Source: Cocleimonas sp. (GTDB lineage Bacteria > Pseudomonadota > Gammaproteobacteria > Thiotrichales > Thiotrichaceae). From it: DNA of 64,000 nt. Positions 33,727 through 42,808 of the stretch are shown here, piece by piece; the first letter of the stretch is position 1, and each line of letters begins with the position of its first letter. The stretch spans positions 45,128 through 109,127 of the forward strand of contig JAKIUW010000006.1 of NCBI GenBank assembly GCA_021647365.1, written 5' to 3'. The notes under the pieces are model-generated. The model did no database searches. It had not been told where the DNA came from and saw nothing but the letters and a program-made list of their open reading frames with translations. The position numbers and the translations under genes are program-made.

Positions 33727-36522
33727 ATGGATAAAATATACACACCCAAAGACATTGAACAACGCTGGTATCAAAACTGGGAAGAAAAAGGCTATTTCAC
33801 GCCATCAGGTGATGAGCAGGCAGACCCTTATTGCATAATGATTCCACCGCCCAATGTTACGGGCACTTTGCACATGGGGCATGCATTTCAAGATACCATT
33901 ATGGATGCGCTGATTCGTTTTCACCGCATGAAAGGCGACAATACGTTGTGGCAACCGGGTATGGATCACGCAGGAATCGCCACGCAGATGGTGGTAGAAC
34001 GCCAATTAGATGCAGAAGGATTGACTCGCCATGATCTTGGCAGAGAGAAATTCGTCGAACGCATTTGGGATTGGAAAGAAGAATCTGGTGGACAAATTGT
34101 AAAACAGCTACGCCGCTTAGGTGCATCGCCTGATTGGTCACGCGAGCGTTTCACGATGGACGAAGGCTTATCCGATTCGGTCAAAGATGTTTTTGTACAG
34201 CTTTATGACGAAGGTTTAATTTACCGTGGCAACCGCCTTGTAAATTGGGACCCTGTTTTACACACTGCTCTTTCTGATATTGAAGTTTTAAACGACAAAG
34301 AAGAAGATGGCTTCATGCATCATGTGAAATATCCATTTGTTGATGGCCCTATTGACGGACAGGGATTTATGGAAATTGCCACCACACGACCTGAGACAAT
34401 ACTCGCGGATGGCGCGCTGTGTGTAAGCCCAGGAGATGAGCGTTACACCAAGTTCTTAGGCAGAGAAGTTTGGGTGCCTATGACGGATCGTAAAATACCC
34501 GTACTTGAAGATGAATACGTTGACCCAGAGTTTGGAACAGGTTGTGTAAAAATCACACCCGCTCATGACTTTAATGACTGGGAAGTCGGTCAGCGCCATG
34601 AAATGGAAGTCATCAATCTGTTTACTGAATCTGCAGTGATGAATGACAACGCACCTGAAGCTTACCGTGGCATGGATCGTTTTGATGCGCGTAAGAAGAT
34701 TTTAGAAGATTTAGACGAAGCAGGCTTACTCGTAAAAATTGAACCCCACAAAATGAAACCACCGCGCAGTGAACGTACAGGTGCAATTGTAGAGCCTTAC
34801 CTCACTGAGCAATGGTATGTAAAAATTGCACCGCTTGCAGAACCTGCCATTGAAGCGGTTAAAGATGGGCGCATCAAATTTGTGCCCGATAATTACAAAA
34901 ACATGTACTTTAGTTGGATGAACGATATTCAAGACTGGTGCATCTCACGCCAGCTATGGTGGGGGCACAGAATCCCTGCGTGGTATGACGATGCCTCGGG
35001 TGAAATTTATGTAGGAACATCCGAAGCGAATGTACGCGAAAAATATAGTTTAAGTAATGATGTTACGCTAAGACAAGACGAAGATGTGCTCGACACATGG
35101 TTCTCATCCGCGCTTTGGCCTTTCTCAACTCTTGGCTGGCCAGACAATACCGACGCACTTAAAACGTGGTATCCGACCAATGTATTGGTAACAGGTTTCG
35201 ATATTATCTTCTTCTGGGTTGCCCGCATGATTATGTTTGGCATGAAGTTCATGGATGGCGAAGTGCCGTTTAAAGAAGTCTATATGCATGGGTTGGTACG
35301 CGATGGTGACGGGCAAAAAATGTCAAAATCCAAAGGCAATGTCATTGACCCGCTTGATGTTATCGACGGTATCTCATTAGAATCTTTGCTCGAAAAACGC
35401 AGCTCAAATATGATGCAACCGCATCTTGCAGAAAAAATCCGTAAAGCCACTAAAAAGCAATTTCCTGAGGGCATCCCCGCTTATGGCACAGATGCTTTGC
35501 GCTTTACGTTTACCTCACAAGCCTCACACGGACGTGATATTCGTTTTGATTTACAACGCATCGAAGGCAACCGTAATTTTTGTAATAAAATCTGGAATGC
35601 AACGCGTTATGTACTGATGCAAACCGAAGGTCAAGATATTGGTCTGGATGAAAGCAAAGCCGTAGAATTATCACTCGCAGATCGCTGGATACGCTCACAG
35701 CTACAAAAAATAGAAGCAGAAGTCACCGAGCAATTTGAAACATACCGTTTTGACCTTGCCGCAAAAGCGCTCTATGAATTTGTATGGGGAGAATATTGCG
35801 ATTGGTATTTAGAACTTTCTAAACCAATATTATTTTCTGATATTAGTAGCGACGAAGCAAAACGCGGCACGCGTAGAACCTTAGTGCGCGTATTAGAAAC
35901 GCTGTTGCGCCTGTTGCATCCGATCATGCCTTTTATAACAGAAGAAATTTGGCAAACCATCAAACCACTTACAGGCAAGACTGGCGATACCATCATGTTA
36001 CAACCTTACCCTGTAGCCGATGATAGTTTAATAGATGAGCAAGCCAACCAAGACTTAGAATGGGTAAAAAACTTCATCGTAGGCATTCGTAAAATTCGTT
36101 CAGAAATGGATATTCCACCCAGCAAACCACTGCCTATTTTACTTCAAAACTGGACAGAAACAGATAAAACACGTTTTGAAAATAGTGCCATTTTTATCAA
36201 TTCACTGGCAAAAATAGAATCTGCACAATGGTTAGCAGATGGTGAAGATGCACCCGACTCAGCCACTGCCCTGTGTGGTGAAATGCAAATCCTAATCCCA
36301 CTTGCAGGCTTAATCGACAAAGATGCAGAAACCGCACGCTTGAATAAAGAAATTGAGAAAATTCAAAAAGGATTAGCAGGGGTTGAAGGACGTTTAAGTA
36401 ACCCTAACTTTACCGATAAAGCACCCGCCGATGTTGTAGAGCAAGTGCGTAAACAAGCTGAAGAGCAAAAGATTGCTTTGGCGCAGTTAGAACAGCAATT
36501 AACAAAAATTGAGTCGATGTAA
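33727..36522 (+). CDS. valS: Valyl-tRNA synthetase ValS
   Basis: 931 residues, normal length. It charges tRNA-Val in the cytoplasm. The class I signature HIGH reads HMGH in VTGTLHMGHAFQDT and the KMSKS loop is in DGQKMSKSKGNVIDP. The CP1 editing domain has the TTRPETI motif, used to clear mischarged Thr. The C-terminal coiled-coil arm (about 865-931, KEIEKIQKGLAGVEGRLSN) is present. It stands alone, followed by a paired C-rich repeat. Confidence 0.98.
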   Translation: MDKIYTPKDIEQRWYQNWEEKGYFTPSGDEQADPYCIMIPPPNVTGTLHMGHAFQDTIMDALIRFHRMKGDNTLWQPGMDHAGIATQMVVERQLDAEGLTRHDLGREKFVERIWDWKEESGGQIVKQLRRLGASPDWSRERFTMDEGLSDSVKDVFVQLYDEGLIYRGNRLVNWDPVLHTALSDIEVLNDKEEDGFMHHVKYPFVDGPIDGQGFMEIATTRPETILADGALCVSPGDERYTKFLGREVWVPMTDRKIPVLEDEYVDPEFGTGCVKITPAHDFNDWEVGQRHEMEVINLFTESAVMNDNAPEAYRGMDRFDARKKILEDLDEAGLLVKIEPHKMKPPRSERTGAIVEPYLTEQWYVKIAPLAEPAIEAVKDGRIKFVPDNYKNMYFSWMNDIQDWCISRQLWWGHRIPAWYDDASGEIYVGTSEANVREKYSLSNDVTLRQDEDVLDTWFSSALWPFSTLGWPDNTDALKTWYPTNVLVTGFDIIFFWVARMIMFGMKFMDGEVPFKEVYMHGLVRDGDGQKMSKSKGNVIDPLDVIDGISLESLLEKRSSNMMQPHLAEKIRKATKKQFPEGIPAYGTDALRFTFTSQASHGRDIRFDLQRIEGNRNFCNKIWNATRYVLMQTEGQDIGLDESKAVELSLADRWIRSQLQKIEAEVTEQFETYRFDLAAKALYEFVWGEYCDWYLELSKPILFSDISSDEAKRGTRRTLVRVLETLLRLLHPIMPFITEEIWQTIKPLTGKTGDTIMLQPYPVADDSLIDEQANQDLEWVKNFIVGIRKIRSEMDIPPSKPLPILLQNWTETDKTRFENSAIFINSLAKIESAQWLADGEDAPDSATALCGEMQILIPLAGLIDKDAETARLNKEIEKIQKGLAGVEGRLSNPNFTDKAPADVVEQVRKQAEEQKIALAQLEQQLTKIESM

Positions 36523-36541
36523 TACTTGATCTAATTTTTAC

Positions 36542-36608
36542 AAGCACACCCCCCTAGTTTTACATGCTCTTTGATAAAACATCATGTAAAACTAGGGGGG
36601 TGTGCTTT
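36542..36608. repeat. C-rich repeat, facing pair (both TAG type)
   Basis: AAGCACACCCCCCTAGTTTT then ACATG faces CATGTAAAACTAGGGGGGTG then TGCTT. This is the most perfect TAG-type palindrome in the window. It lies 20 bases after the valS stop and could serve as its transcription end. Confidence 0.92.
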
Positions 36609-36629
36609 ATAAAAAAATGAGACCTAAGA

Positions 36630-36663
36630 CAAAAAAATCCGAAAAGCAATCATCACTTTTCGG
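36630..36663 (-). terminator. Rho-independent terminator of the HiPIP gene
   Basis: On the minus strand CCGAAAAG pairs with CTTTTCGG around a 9-base loop and is followed by ATTTTTTTG. It lies about 45 bases after the HiPIP stop. Confidence 0.85.
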
Positions 36664-36708
36664 CTCTATAGCATCAGCCTAAGACTAATGCGACTAGCTT
36701 GTCATAAC

Positions 36709-37050
36709 TTAAGCTTTTTTAGCATAAGCAGTACACCAACCCGTTGCGCTAACTTGTTTTCCTGCAAAGATAGTACAAGTTCCTGCTGTGTCTGATGTGC
36801 TTGTGTATAAAGCACAATTAGCACAACTTTGATCCGCTGCGTGCTTAGGCTGTTTTGCCGCATCGACAGTCGCCGTGTCTTTTTTGTAACCTAAGCCCAT
36901 TGCCATTGGGTCATCTTCAGTTAGTTCAGGTAGCTCGTCAGCAGCATAAACATTTGGAGCAACGATTGAAACTGCTGCAACTGCGGTTAAACCAAATAGG
37001 CTTTTCTTTAGAATATTTCTACGTTTTAAATCAATAATATCTTGTTTCAT
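36709..37050 (-). CDS. hip: High-potential iron-sulfur protein (HiPIP)
   Basis: 113 residues. A Tat-type signal (LKRRNILKKSLFGLTAVAAV, twin Arg at residues 10-11) ends near VYA. The mature part carries four Cys in the HiPIP pattern: QSCANCALY, then GTCTIF, then ATGWCTAY, which bind one 4Fe-4S cluster. HiPIPs carry electrons in the periplasm, typically from the bc1 complex or sulfur-oxidising enzymes to oxidases or reaction centres. A good ribosome-binding site (GAAGGAC) and a strong terminator mark it as a single-gene unit. It supports a sulfur-oxidising lifestyle. Confidence 0.95.
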   Translation of the reverse strand: MKQDIIDLKRRNILKKSLFGLTAVAAVSIVAPNVYAADELPELTEDDPMAMGLGYKKDTATVDAAKQPKHAADQSCANCALYTSTSDTAGTCTIFAGKQVSATGWCTAYAKKA

Positions 37051-37145
37051 TTTTTTGTCCTTCGTTAGTTATGATGGAGCATGCGCGTGAAGAGTATCTT
37101 CAATTTAACCTTTCAGAGCATTGACATATATCACTTTGAATAATC

Positions 37146-38426
37146 TTACCTAACTTTTTCCAGAACCTTAAAAATGGCTTTTGTTAATATGCTTAGCTCA
37201 TCTTTTTTGATAATAAACGGGGGCATTAAATAGACCAGTTTACCGAAAGGGCGCAACCAAACACCGCGTTCGCTAAATAAAGGCTGCGACCAAACCGTAT
37301 CAATAGACTCATGCAATTCAACCACACCTATCGCGCCTTTGGTGCGTACTTCTTTTACACATTTTAGCTGACGGCATGGTGCTAATTCTTCTTTTAATTG
37401 ATTTTCTATGGCTTGGATATTTTCCTGCCAGTTTGATTCTATTAGCAAATCAATACTGGCATTAGCCACGCTACACGCTAGCGGATTGGCCATAAAGGTC
37501 GGCCCATGCATTAATACGCCCTGCCCGTCTGCCTCTATCCCTTCCACGACCTTTTTGCTAGTTAATACGGCGGATAAAGTCATATAGCCACCCGTAAGTG
37601 CTTTACCTACGACGAGAATATCAGCTTGAATATTGGCTTGTTCATAGGCAAATAACGTGCCTGTGCGCCCGAAACCTGTGGCAATTTCATCGAGGATTAA
37701 TAACACATCGTACTGATCACAAAGTATGCGTACCTGTTGTAAATAATCTGGATGATAGAAACGGATGCCACCTGCATTTTGCACCATGGGTTCGATAATT
37801 ACGGCAGCAATATCCTTGTGGTGTTTGCATATTTGATGTTTGAAATCATCGATTAATTCTGCCTTCCATTCGGTATTGGTCGTCGCAGGGGCTTCGGCAA
37901 ATATATGCTCTGCCAATACATTGCTGAACATACCGTGCATTCCATTCACAGGGTCACACACCGCCATTGCCCCGAAGGTATCGCCGTAATAGCCGTTGCG
38001 AACGGTTAGTAATTTTGTTTTTTGTGTTTTGCCCTGCGCCTGCCAAAACTGCAACGCCATTTTGATTGAAACTTCTACGCCCACAGAACCTGAATCTGCA
38101 AAGAAAACGTGTTGAAGGTTATCGCTCGTTAAATCAATGAGCTTTTTAGCCAGCGTCACCGCTGGCTCATGCGTTAAACCACCAAACATCACATGAGACA
38201 TTTTCATGGATTGATCAATCAGTGCTTGGTTTAGCTTCGGATGATTATAGCCATGAAGCGCCGACCACCACGACGACATACCATCAATTAGACGCGTACC
38301 ATCAGTAAGTTTAAGATAAACACCTTCAGCAGATTCCACCGCAAGCATTGTTTGCGGATTCGACATACTGGAATATGGATGCCATACGTGTTTGGCATCG
38401 TAAGCAAGAAGTTCTTCTGGGGTCAT
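37146..38426 (-). CDS. bioA: Adenosylmethionine-8-amino-7-oxononanoate aminotransferase BioA
   Basis: 426 residues. BioA uses S-adenosylmethionine as amino donor to make 7,8-diaminopelargonate in biotin synthesis. The N-terminus DAKHVWHPYSSM is typical, followed by DGMSSWWSALHGYNHP, ADSGSVGVEVSIKMAL, LILDEIATGFGRTG and the PLP lysine in VVGKALTGGYM. All PLP contacts look intact. No other biotin gene is in the window, so the pathway is scattered. Cytoplasmic. Confidence 0.97.
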   Translation of the reverse strand: MTPEELLAYDAKHVWHPYSSMSNPQTMLAVESAEGVYLKLTDGTRLIDGMSSWWSALHGYNHPKLNQALIDQSMKMSHVMFGGLTHEPAVTLAKKLIDLTSDNLQHVFFADSGSVGVEVSIKMALQFWQAQGKTQKTKLLTVRNGYYGDTFGAMAVCDPVNGMHGMFSNVLAEHIFAEAPATTNTEWKAELIDDFKHQICKHHKDIAAVIIEPMVQNAGGIRFYHPDYLQQVRILCDQYDVLLILDEIATGFGRTGTLFAYEQANIQADILVVGKALTGGYMTLSAVLTSKKVVEGIEADGQGVLMHGPTFMANPLACSVANASIDLLIESNWQENIQAIENQLKEELAPCRQLKCVKEVRTKGAIGVVELHESIDTVWSQPLFSERGVWLRPFGKLVYLMPPFIIKKDELSILTKAIFKVLEKVR

Positions 38427-38460
38427 TTGGCTATTATGGAGAGCTTAAATTAGATTAATT

Positions 38461-38485
38461 AAAGCACACCCCCCCACTTTTACAC
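38461..38485 (+). repeat. C-rich repeat, single arm
   Basis: AAAGCACACCCCCCCACTTT then TACAC lies between the bioA start region and the end of the DUF2384 gene. Without a facing arm. Confidence 0.85.
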
Positions 38486-38540
38486 CATTGTTTTAGATAT
38501 TTTTGTGTATTTTATGTTTTTCGTGCTAATCGTTTAACTT

Positions 38541-38978
38541 CTACCCAGAAGACTGTTGATCTCGCATAGCCTCAGAAATGGCATAACCATAAGCGCAATC
38601 CACTTCCATGCGTACTTTTAGTAAACCATTTGGCGAGTCATCCGCCATTATCACAGCAAGCGGTGTGTTGCGTTTAAAACGGCGGTGTGGCTTACGCAAC
38701 CACATTAAACGCATTTTATCGCTGAAGGGGAAAGTCGTGCGCAAAGCATCAGCGATTCCGATGATATGATCAAGACGCGTCATTAAATGTTCTGTTTCAG
38801 GAAATGCCTTGTCACCCATTCTAAAACTCTGTAGATGCCTTTTTTTGCTAGCATCATCAATACCTAAAATCACCAGCATTTGCTCGGATGATAACTTCCA
38901 GCCATCCAAATAAGTCATCACGCCTTGAGTGAGTTCTAACATATCTTCTTTACTGTAATCCGAATAACCTTTAGCCAT
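38541..38978 (-). CDS. MbcA/ParS/Xre antitoxin-like (DUF2384) protein
   Basis: 145 residues. The N-terminal half is helical with a helix-turn-helix-like region (SSEQMLVILGIDDASKKRHL), and the C-terminal half has the DUF2384 pattern: RLDHIIGIADALRTTFP, WLRKPHRRFKRNTPLAVIM, and LLKVRMEVDCAY. In toxin-antitoxin systems such proteins neutralise RES-domain NAD-degrading toxins, but no RES gene is next to it. Its ATG overlaps the stop of the upstream small gene (TAATG), so the two are coupled. A regulatory rather than antitoxin role is possible. Confidence 0.72.
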   Translation of the reverse strand: MAKGYSDYSKEDMLELTQGVMTYLDGWKLSSEQMLVILGIDDASKKRHLQSFRMGDKAFPETEHLMTRLDHIIGIADALRTTFPFSDKMRLMWLRKPHRRFKRNTPLAVIMADDSPNGLLKVRMEVDCAYGYAISEAMRDQQSSG

Positions 38979-39280
38979 TACTCATCGCCTCCTTTCATGG
39001 TCGACTTTAATGAGTCTAAAGACACCACATTGCTCTTTTTAGGGCTATCAGGATATTGTGGGCGTTCGTTTAATTCCACGCCAGCTTCTTTGGCTATCTC
39101 ATGTTCACGCGCTGCGATTAAACCAAAACACATTTTAATATCTTCTACTGTCGCTTCTGACAAGGGTGATTTCAACGCAGAGCTTGCGGGTGTTACATCA
39201 CGAATAATCGCAGACAATGTTTTACGCATCGCCACTAAGGTGCGTTTTTCTTTGGTAAAATGTTCAGATTCTTGTGACAT
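38978..39280 (-). CDS. Small hypothetical protein coupled to the DUF2384 gene
   Basis: 100 residues from the ATG at 39280 (MSQESEHFTKEKRTLVAMRK); a TTG at 39310 would add 10 residues. The protein is helical and charged, with no signal peptide. The middle VEDIKMCFGLIAAREHEIAKEAG may form a long helix. It overlaps the DUF2384 gene by one base and is divergent from the MoxR ATPase gene. I recognise no toxin motif; no RES-type or nuclease residues are seen. Confidence 0.65.
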   Translation of the reverse strand: MSQESEHFTKEKRTLVAMRKTLSAIIRDVTPASSALKSPLSEATVEDIKMCFGLIAAREHEIAKEAGVELNERPQYPDSPKKSNVVSLDSLKSTMKGGDE

Positions 39281-39459
39281 GTGCATTCCGTCGTTAAAAA
39301 TAGTAGGCAAATACTACGTTATTTTCAATTTTTATTATATATCCCATTATGTTAGTAAACCTTTCTTCTGTATGCCTATTATGAATAATTGCAACCTTAG
39401 CAAGACCTCCCTATGATTAGCTAAGTTTTAAAAATTGAGAATAACATGAGAATAAAAGA

Positions 39460-40503
39460 ATGCGCCCTGCTTTATTAAACACCGTCCTCGACCACGAATT
39501 TTTCGGAGCACAAAACGGCAGTCACACACCCGTAATGCTTTGGGGCCCACCAGGTGTAGGCAAGTCTGATTTAATTGCACAAATTGGTGAACGCCATGAT
39601 GTGCCTGTGATTGATATTCGCTTATCACAAATGGAGCCCAGTGATTTACGCGGTATTCCGTTTCGCGACAAGACGAAGGTTGAATGGGCGATTCCATCCA
39701 TGTTGCCCAATAAAGAGCTACATGGCGATAAGGGTATTTTGTTTTTGGATGAAATCACCTCTGCCGTGCCGAGCGTGTCAGCAGCGGCGTATCAGTTGAT
39801 TTTAGACCGTCGTTTGGGCGAATACGAAGTGCCTGACGGCTGGGCGATTTTTGCCGCAGGTAACCGCCAAGGCGACCGTGGTGTAACGTATACCATGCCC
39901 TCCCCGCTTGCCAACCGCTTCTCACATTATGAGGTGGATATTAACTTGGATGATTGGGTTAGCTGGGCCTATAAAAATGGTATTGATGAAAAGATTATTG
40001 CCTTTTTACGCTTTCGTCCTGAGCTGTTATTTGATTTTGATCCTGCCCATAATCCCGTGGCTTTCCCCTCCCCGCGTTCTTGGCAGTTTGTGCATAATGC
40101 ACTGATTAAATTTATCGACACCCCCCAGGTTTTACTGGGTACTTTGCAAGCCTGCGTAGGTCCTGCAGCAGGAATCGAATTAAAGGCATTTATCGACAGC
40201 ATGGATCAAATGCCTGATTTAGATGCTATTTTGCGCGGTGAAGATATTAAAGCGCCTAAAGAAATTGATTTGCAATATGCGGTTGCCACGGCATTGGTGG
40301 GTCGTGCAATCAGAGCCAAGGATACCGATAACGCTAAAGAGGTTTACGGACATATCCTCAATTATGCCAAAGCCTTTAGGCAAAAAGAAATGGGCGTAAT
40401 GCTGGTTTCGGATATGTTACGTGCAATTGGTGATGATTTATTTAGCGTTCCAGAATTTGGACAATGGGCGAGCTCCATCGGCGATATTATGCTTTATGAT
40501 TAA
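39460..40503 (+). CDS. MoxR-type AAA+ ATPase
   Basis: 347 residues. Walker A is GPPGVGKSD (about residues 30-38), Walker B GILFLDEIT, sensor 1 IFAAGNRQ, and the arginine-finger region MPSPLANRFSHYE. MoxR ATPases work as chaperones that load metals or reshape partner proteins, usually with a VWA-domain protein, which is the next gene here. It has no signal peptide. The start MRPALLNTVLDHEF follows a divergent intergenic region of about 180 bases shared with the DUF2384 operon. Confidence 0.9.
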   Translation: MRPALLNTVLDHEFFGAQNGSHTPVMLWGPPGVGKSDLIAQIGERHDVPVIDIRLSQMEPSDLRGIPFRDKTKVEWAIPSMLPNKELHGDKGILFLDEITSAVPSVSAAAYQLILDRRLGEYEVPDGWAIFAAGNRQGDRGVTYTMPSPLANRFSHYEVDINLDDWVSWAYKNGIDEKIIAFLRFRPELLFDFDPAHNPVAFPSPRSWQFVHNALIKFIDTPQVLLGTLQACVGPAAGIELKAFIDSMDQMPDLDAILRGEDIKAPKEIDLQYAVATALVGRAIRAKDTDNAKEVYGHILNYAKAFRQKEMGVMLVSDMLRAIGDDLFSVPEFGQWASSIGDIMLYD

Positions 40504-40517
40504 GCTAGTCGTTAACA

Positions 40518-40541
40518 AAAGCACACCCCCCCTCTTTTACA
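40518..40541 (+). repeat. C-rich repeat, single arm, next to the VWA gene start
   Basis: AAAGCACACCCCCCCTCTTT then TACAG; the following AGGGTG is the likely ribosome-binding site of the VWA gene, whose GTG start is at 40551. Confidence 0.82.
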
Positions 40542-40550
40542 GGGTGTTTC

Positions 40551-41852
40551 GTGTCTGATCAACAAGCTAACGAAAATAAATTAACCGCTGCGCGAACAAA
40601 ACTTATCCTCGATAAGCCCTTTCTCGGCGCATTGGTTTTACGTTTACCTTTGCAAGAAGCCGACCCAGCATGGTGCGCCACCACCGGCACGGATGCCAAA
40701 AAGTTCTATTACAATCCAGCGTTTATCGACGCGCTCAAACCTGCCGAAACCCAATTCATCCTTGCGCATGAAGCCTTGCATTGTGCGTTATCACACTTTG
40801 CCCGTCGCCAGCACCGCGTAAAACACCGCTGGGATTTAGCCTGTGACTACGCCATCAACCCTATTCTCATAGAAGAAGGTCTAACGCCACCGCCCGGCAT
40901 TCTCAATATGAAAGCCTACGAAGGCATGAGCGCGGAGGAAATTTATCCTTTAATTGCTGATAACGATATGAGCGAAACACTCGATCAGCATTTATACGAT
41001 AAGGAAGATCAGTTTGCCGAAGGTGGGCAAGACAGCAGCGACAATCCTTTAGACAACGATAATGAAGGCAATAAACCCCCTGAAGAAAAAGAATCTCGCG
41101 AAAATTCAGGGGGTAGCGGAAGCTCTGGTGATCAAGAAAAAGACCCCGAAGGCAGTGGACAACAAGAGTTTGATGAAAACGCAGGCGGTAGCGAAGCCCC
41201 ACCGCCACCACTCAGCCAAGACGAAGCCGAGGAACTCAGCATCCAATGGCAACAGCGCATGGCAGGCGCGGCACAGCAAGCACAGCAGGCAGGCAAGCTT
41301 AGTGGCGTGATGAAGCGATTGGTCGATACGCTACTGCAACCCAGCCTACCGTGGCGTATGTTGCTGGCAAGATACATGACAGCCGTGGCACGCGATGATT
41401 ACAGTTACACCCGCCCCTCAACGCGACGCGGTGAACCGGCTATTTTCCCCACGCTAAAAAGTGCTGAAATAAACGTGTTAGTAGCGCTAGATGTTAGTGG
41501 CTCGGTAAGCGATAAAGAACTGCGAGAATGCCTATCAGAAATCAACGCCATCAAAGGTCAAATGCGCGCGCGTATTACTTTGATTGCTTGTGATTCAGAA
41601 CTTATCGAAGGCTTCCCGCAAGTATTTGAACCGTGGGAAGAAGTCACCCTGCCCGATACTTTATTAGGCGGTGGTACAACCGATTTCCGCCCTGTGTTTA
41701 ATTGGATTTCACAGCAAGATAAACAGCCTAATACCGTAGTGTATTTCACCGATGCACAAGGAGCCTTTCCTATTGAACCAAACTATCCTGTGGTTTGGCT
41801 GATAAAAGGGAAAGGTGAAGTGCCTTGGGGGCAGAGAGTGCAATTAAACTAA
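40551..41852 (+). CDS. VWA-like (DUF2201) protein with HExxH motif
   Basis: 433 residues with a GTG start. The N-terminal domain contains HEALH in ILAHEALHCALSHF (about residues 73-86), a zinc-peptidase-like motif. A long acidic, Gly/Ser/Pro-rich linker (about 150-225) joins it to a C-terminal VWA-like domain with the MIDAS start ALDVSGSVSD and later GGGTTDF and YFTDAQG. This DUF2201 layout commonly pairs with a MoxR ATPase, as here (47 bases apart). Function unknown; metal insertion or proteolysis of a partner are both possible. Confidence 0.88.
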   Translation: MSDQQANENKLTAARTKLILDKPFLGALVLRLPLQEADPAWCATTGTDAKKFYYNPAFIDALKPAETQFILAHEALHCALSHFARRQHRVKHRWDLACDYAINPILIEEGLTPPPGILNMKAYEGMSAEEIYPLIADNDMSETLDQHLYDKEDQFAEGGQDSSDNPLDNDNEGNKPPEEKESRENSGGSGSSGDQEKDPEGSGQQEFDENAGGSEAPPPPLSQDEAEELSIQWQQRMAGAAQQAQQAGKLSGVMKRLVDTLLQPSLPWRMLLARYMTAVARDDYSYTRPSTRRGEPAIFPTLKSAEINVLVALDVSGSVSDKELRECLSEINAIKGQMRARITLIACDSELIEGFPQVFEPWEEVTLPDTLLGGGTTDFRPVFNWISQQDKQPNTVVYFTDAQGAFPIEPNYPVVWLIKGKGEVPWGQRVQLN

Positions 41853-41912
41853 TTTTACAGCTTAAGATAATGGCTTACGAAAGCCTTAATCTGAGGTCTT
41901 TTTGAAACACTT

Positions 41913-42602
41913 TTATGTAATATAAATGGGATATAGATGCTTTTTTTTCTTATATAGACAGAGAATAATCTTCTTGCGAATAATGTTCATATCGAGCTGT
42001 ACGAAACCAATATTCGTTTGGTTGATTTTTGCGGTATAATATATTTTCACAAATTGCATTAGTTCATCGCTAAGCCTACTAATATCGGTACTGATTATTG
42101 ATAAAAGATTATCAACATCCTCTTTTCTCATTTTACCATTATTTGTTTCTAAATAAAGACACAACAAATATTCTTCTTTTTGCATTAAAGACTTAATGTC
42201 AGCGTAAATCTGACTAATATTAGTTTCTATTTGACTAAAATCTACACCTTTCTTGATAGGTAATAGCTTAGTTATCTTCTTGACAATGAGCATTTGGTCG
42301 TTAATTAAACTATCAATACTTGTAGCATTTAGCTCTAATTTATTGACTTTATCAACAACCGTTTTTGAGTGTTTCTCTATTTCACGACGATCAATATCAT
42401 TTCGCCTTTGCTCTAAATTATTTTCTCTTTTATCAATACTTGTGGATAGGCTACTAAATGCTTTTCGTCTTTCTAAAGGAAAACGACGTTCTCTTCTAGT
42501 TTTTCGGCGCTCAACAGTCGAGCAGCTCTCAATTAAAGGGGATGCTTTTACACACTTACCATCTTTAATTTTTTTAGGTTCTGACCTACTGAGAGCGAAC
42601 AT
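41913..42602 (-). CDS. Hypothetical protein with basic N-terminal region
   Basis: 229 residues, no signal peptide. Residues about 30-75 are highly charged (VERRKTRRERRFPLERRK and ENNLEQRRNDIDRREIEK). The rest is helical and probably coiled-coil with bundles such as LNATSIDSLINDQMLIVKKI. Base composition is very AT-rich (many AAA/ATA codons) compared with the genes on either side, so recent acquisition is possible. No domain recognised. Confidence 0.65.
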   Translation of the reverse strand: MFALSRSEPKKIKDGKCVKASPLIESCSTVERRKTRRERRFPLERRKAFSSLSTSIDKRENNLEQRRNDIDRREIEKHSKTVVDKVNKLELNATSIDSLINDQMLIVKKITKLLPIKKGVDFSQIETNISQIYADIKSLMQKEEYLLCLYLETNNGKMRKEDVDNLLSIISTDISRLSDELMQFVKIYYTAKINQTNIGFVQLDMNIIRKKIILCLYKKKKHLYPIYIT

Positions 42603-42780
42603 TATGATTCCTATTAATTGATATACAAACTACTTAACATAGATTAATTTAATACTTTTCTCATGTCAAAAAAAAACATATAAACGGTCTATAAAACAAC
42701 AATATAAGGTGTTTTCTTGGACTCATTACTGACAAATAATATTTCTGCTAAAAACAGATGAGAATGACATGATACAACTG

Positions 42781-42804
42781 TACACCCCCCCCACTTTTAC
42801 ATGG
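42781..42804 (+). repeat. C-rich repeat, single arm
   Basis: TACACCCCCCCCACTTTTAC then ATGG ends 4 bases before the pgpA stop codon. Confidence 0.82.
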
Positions 42805-42808
42805 CTAA

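Noticed and set aside
38541..39280. Classical toxin-antitoxin pair
   Set aside because: The DUF2384 gene fits an antitoxin, but its coupled partner shows no RES or other toxin motif; kept only as an open question in the findings.
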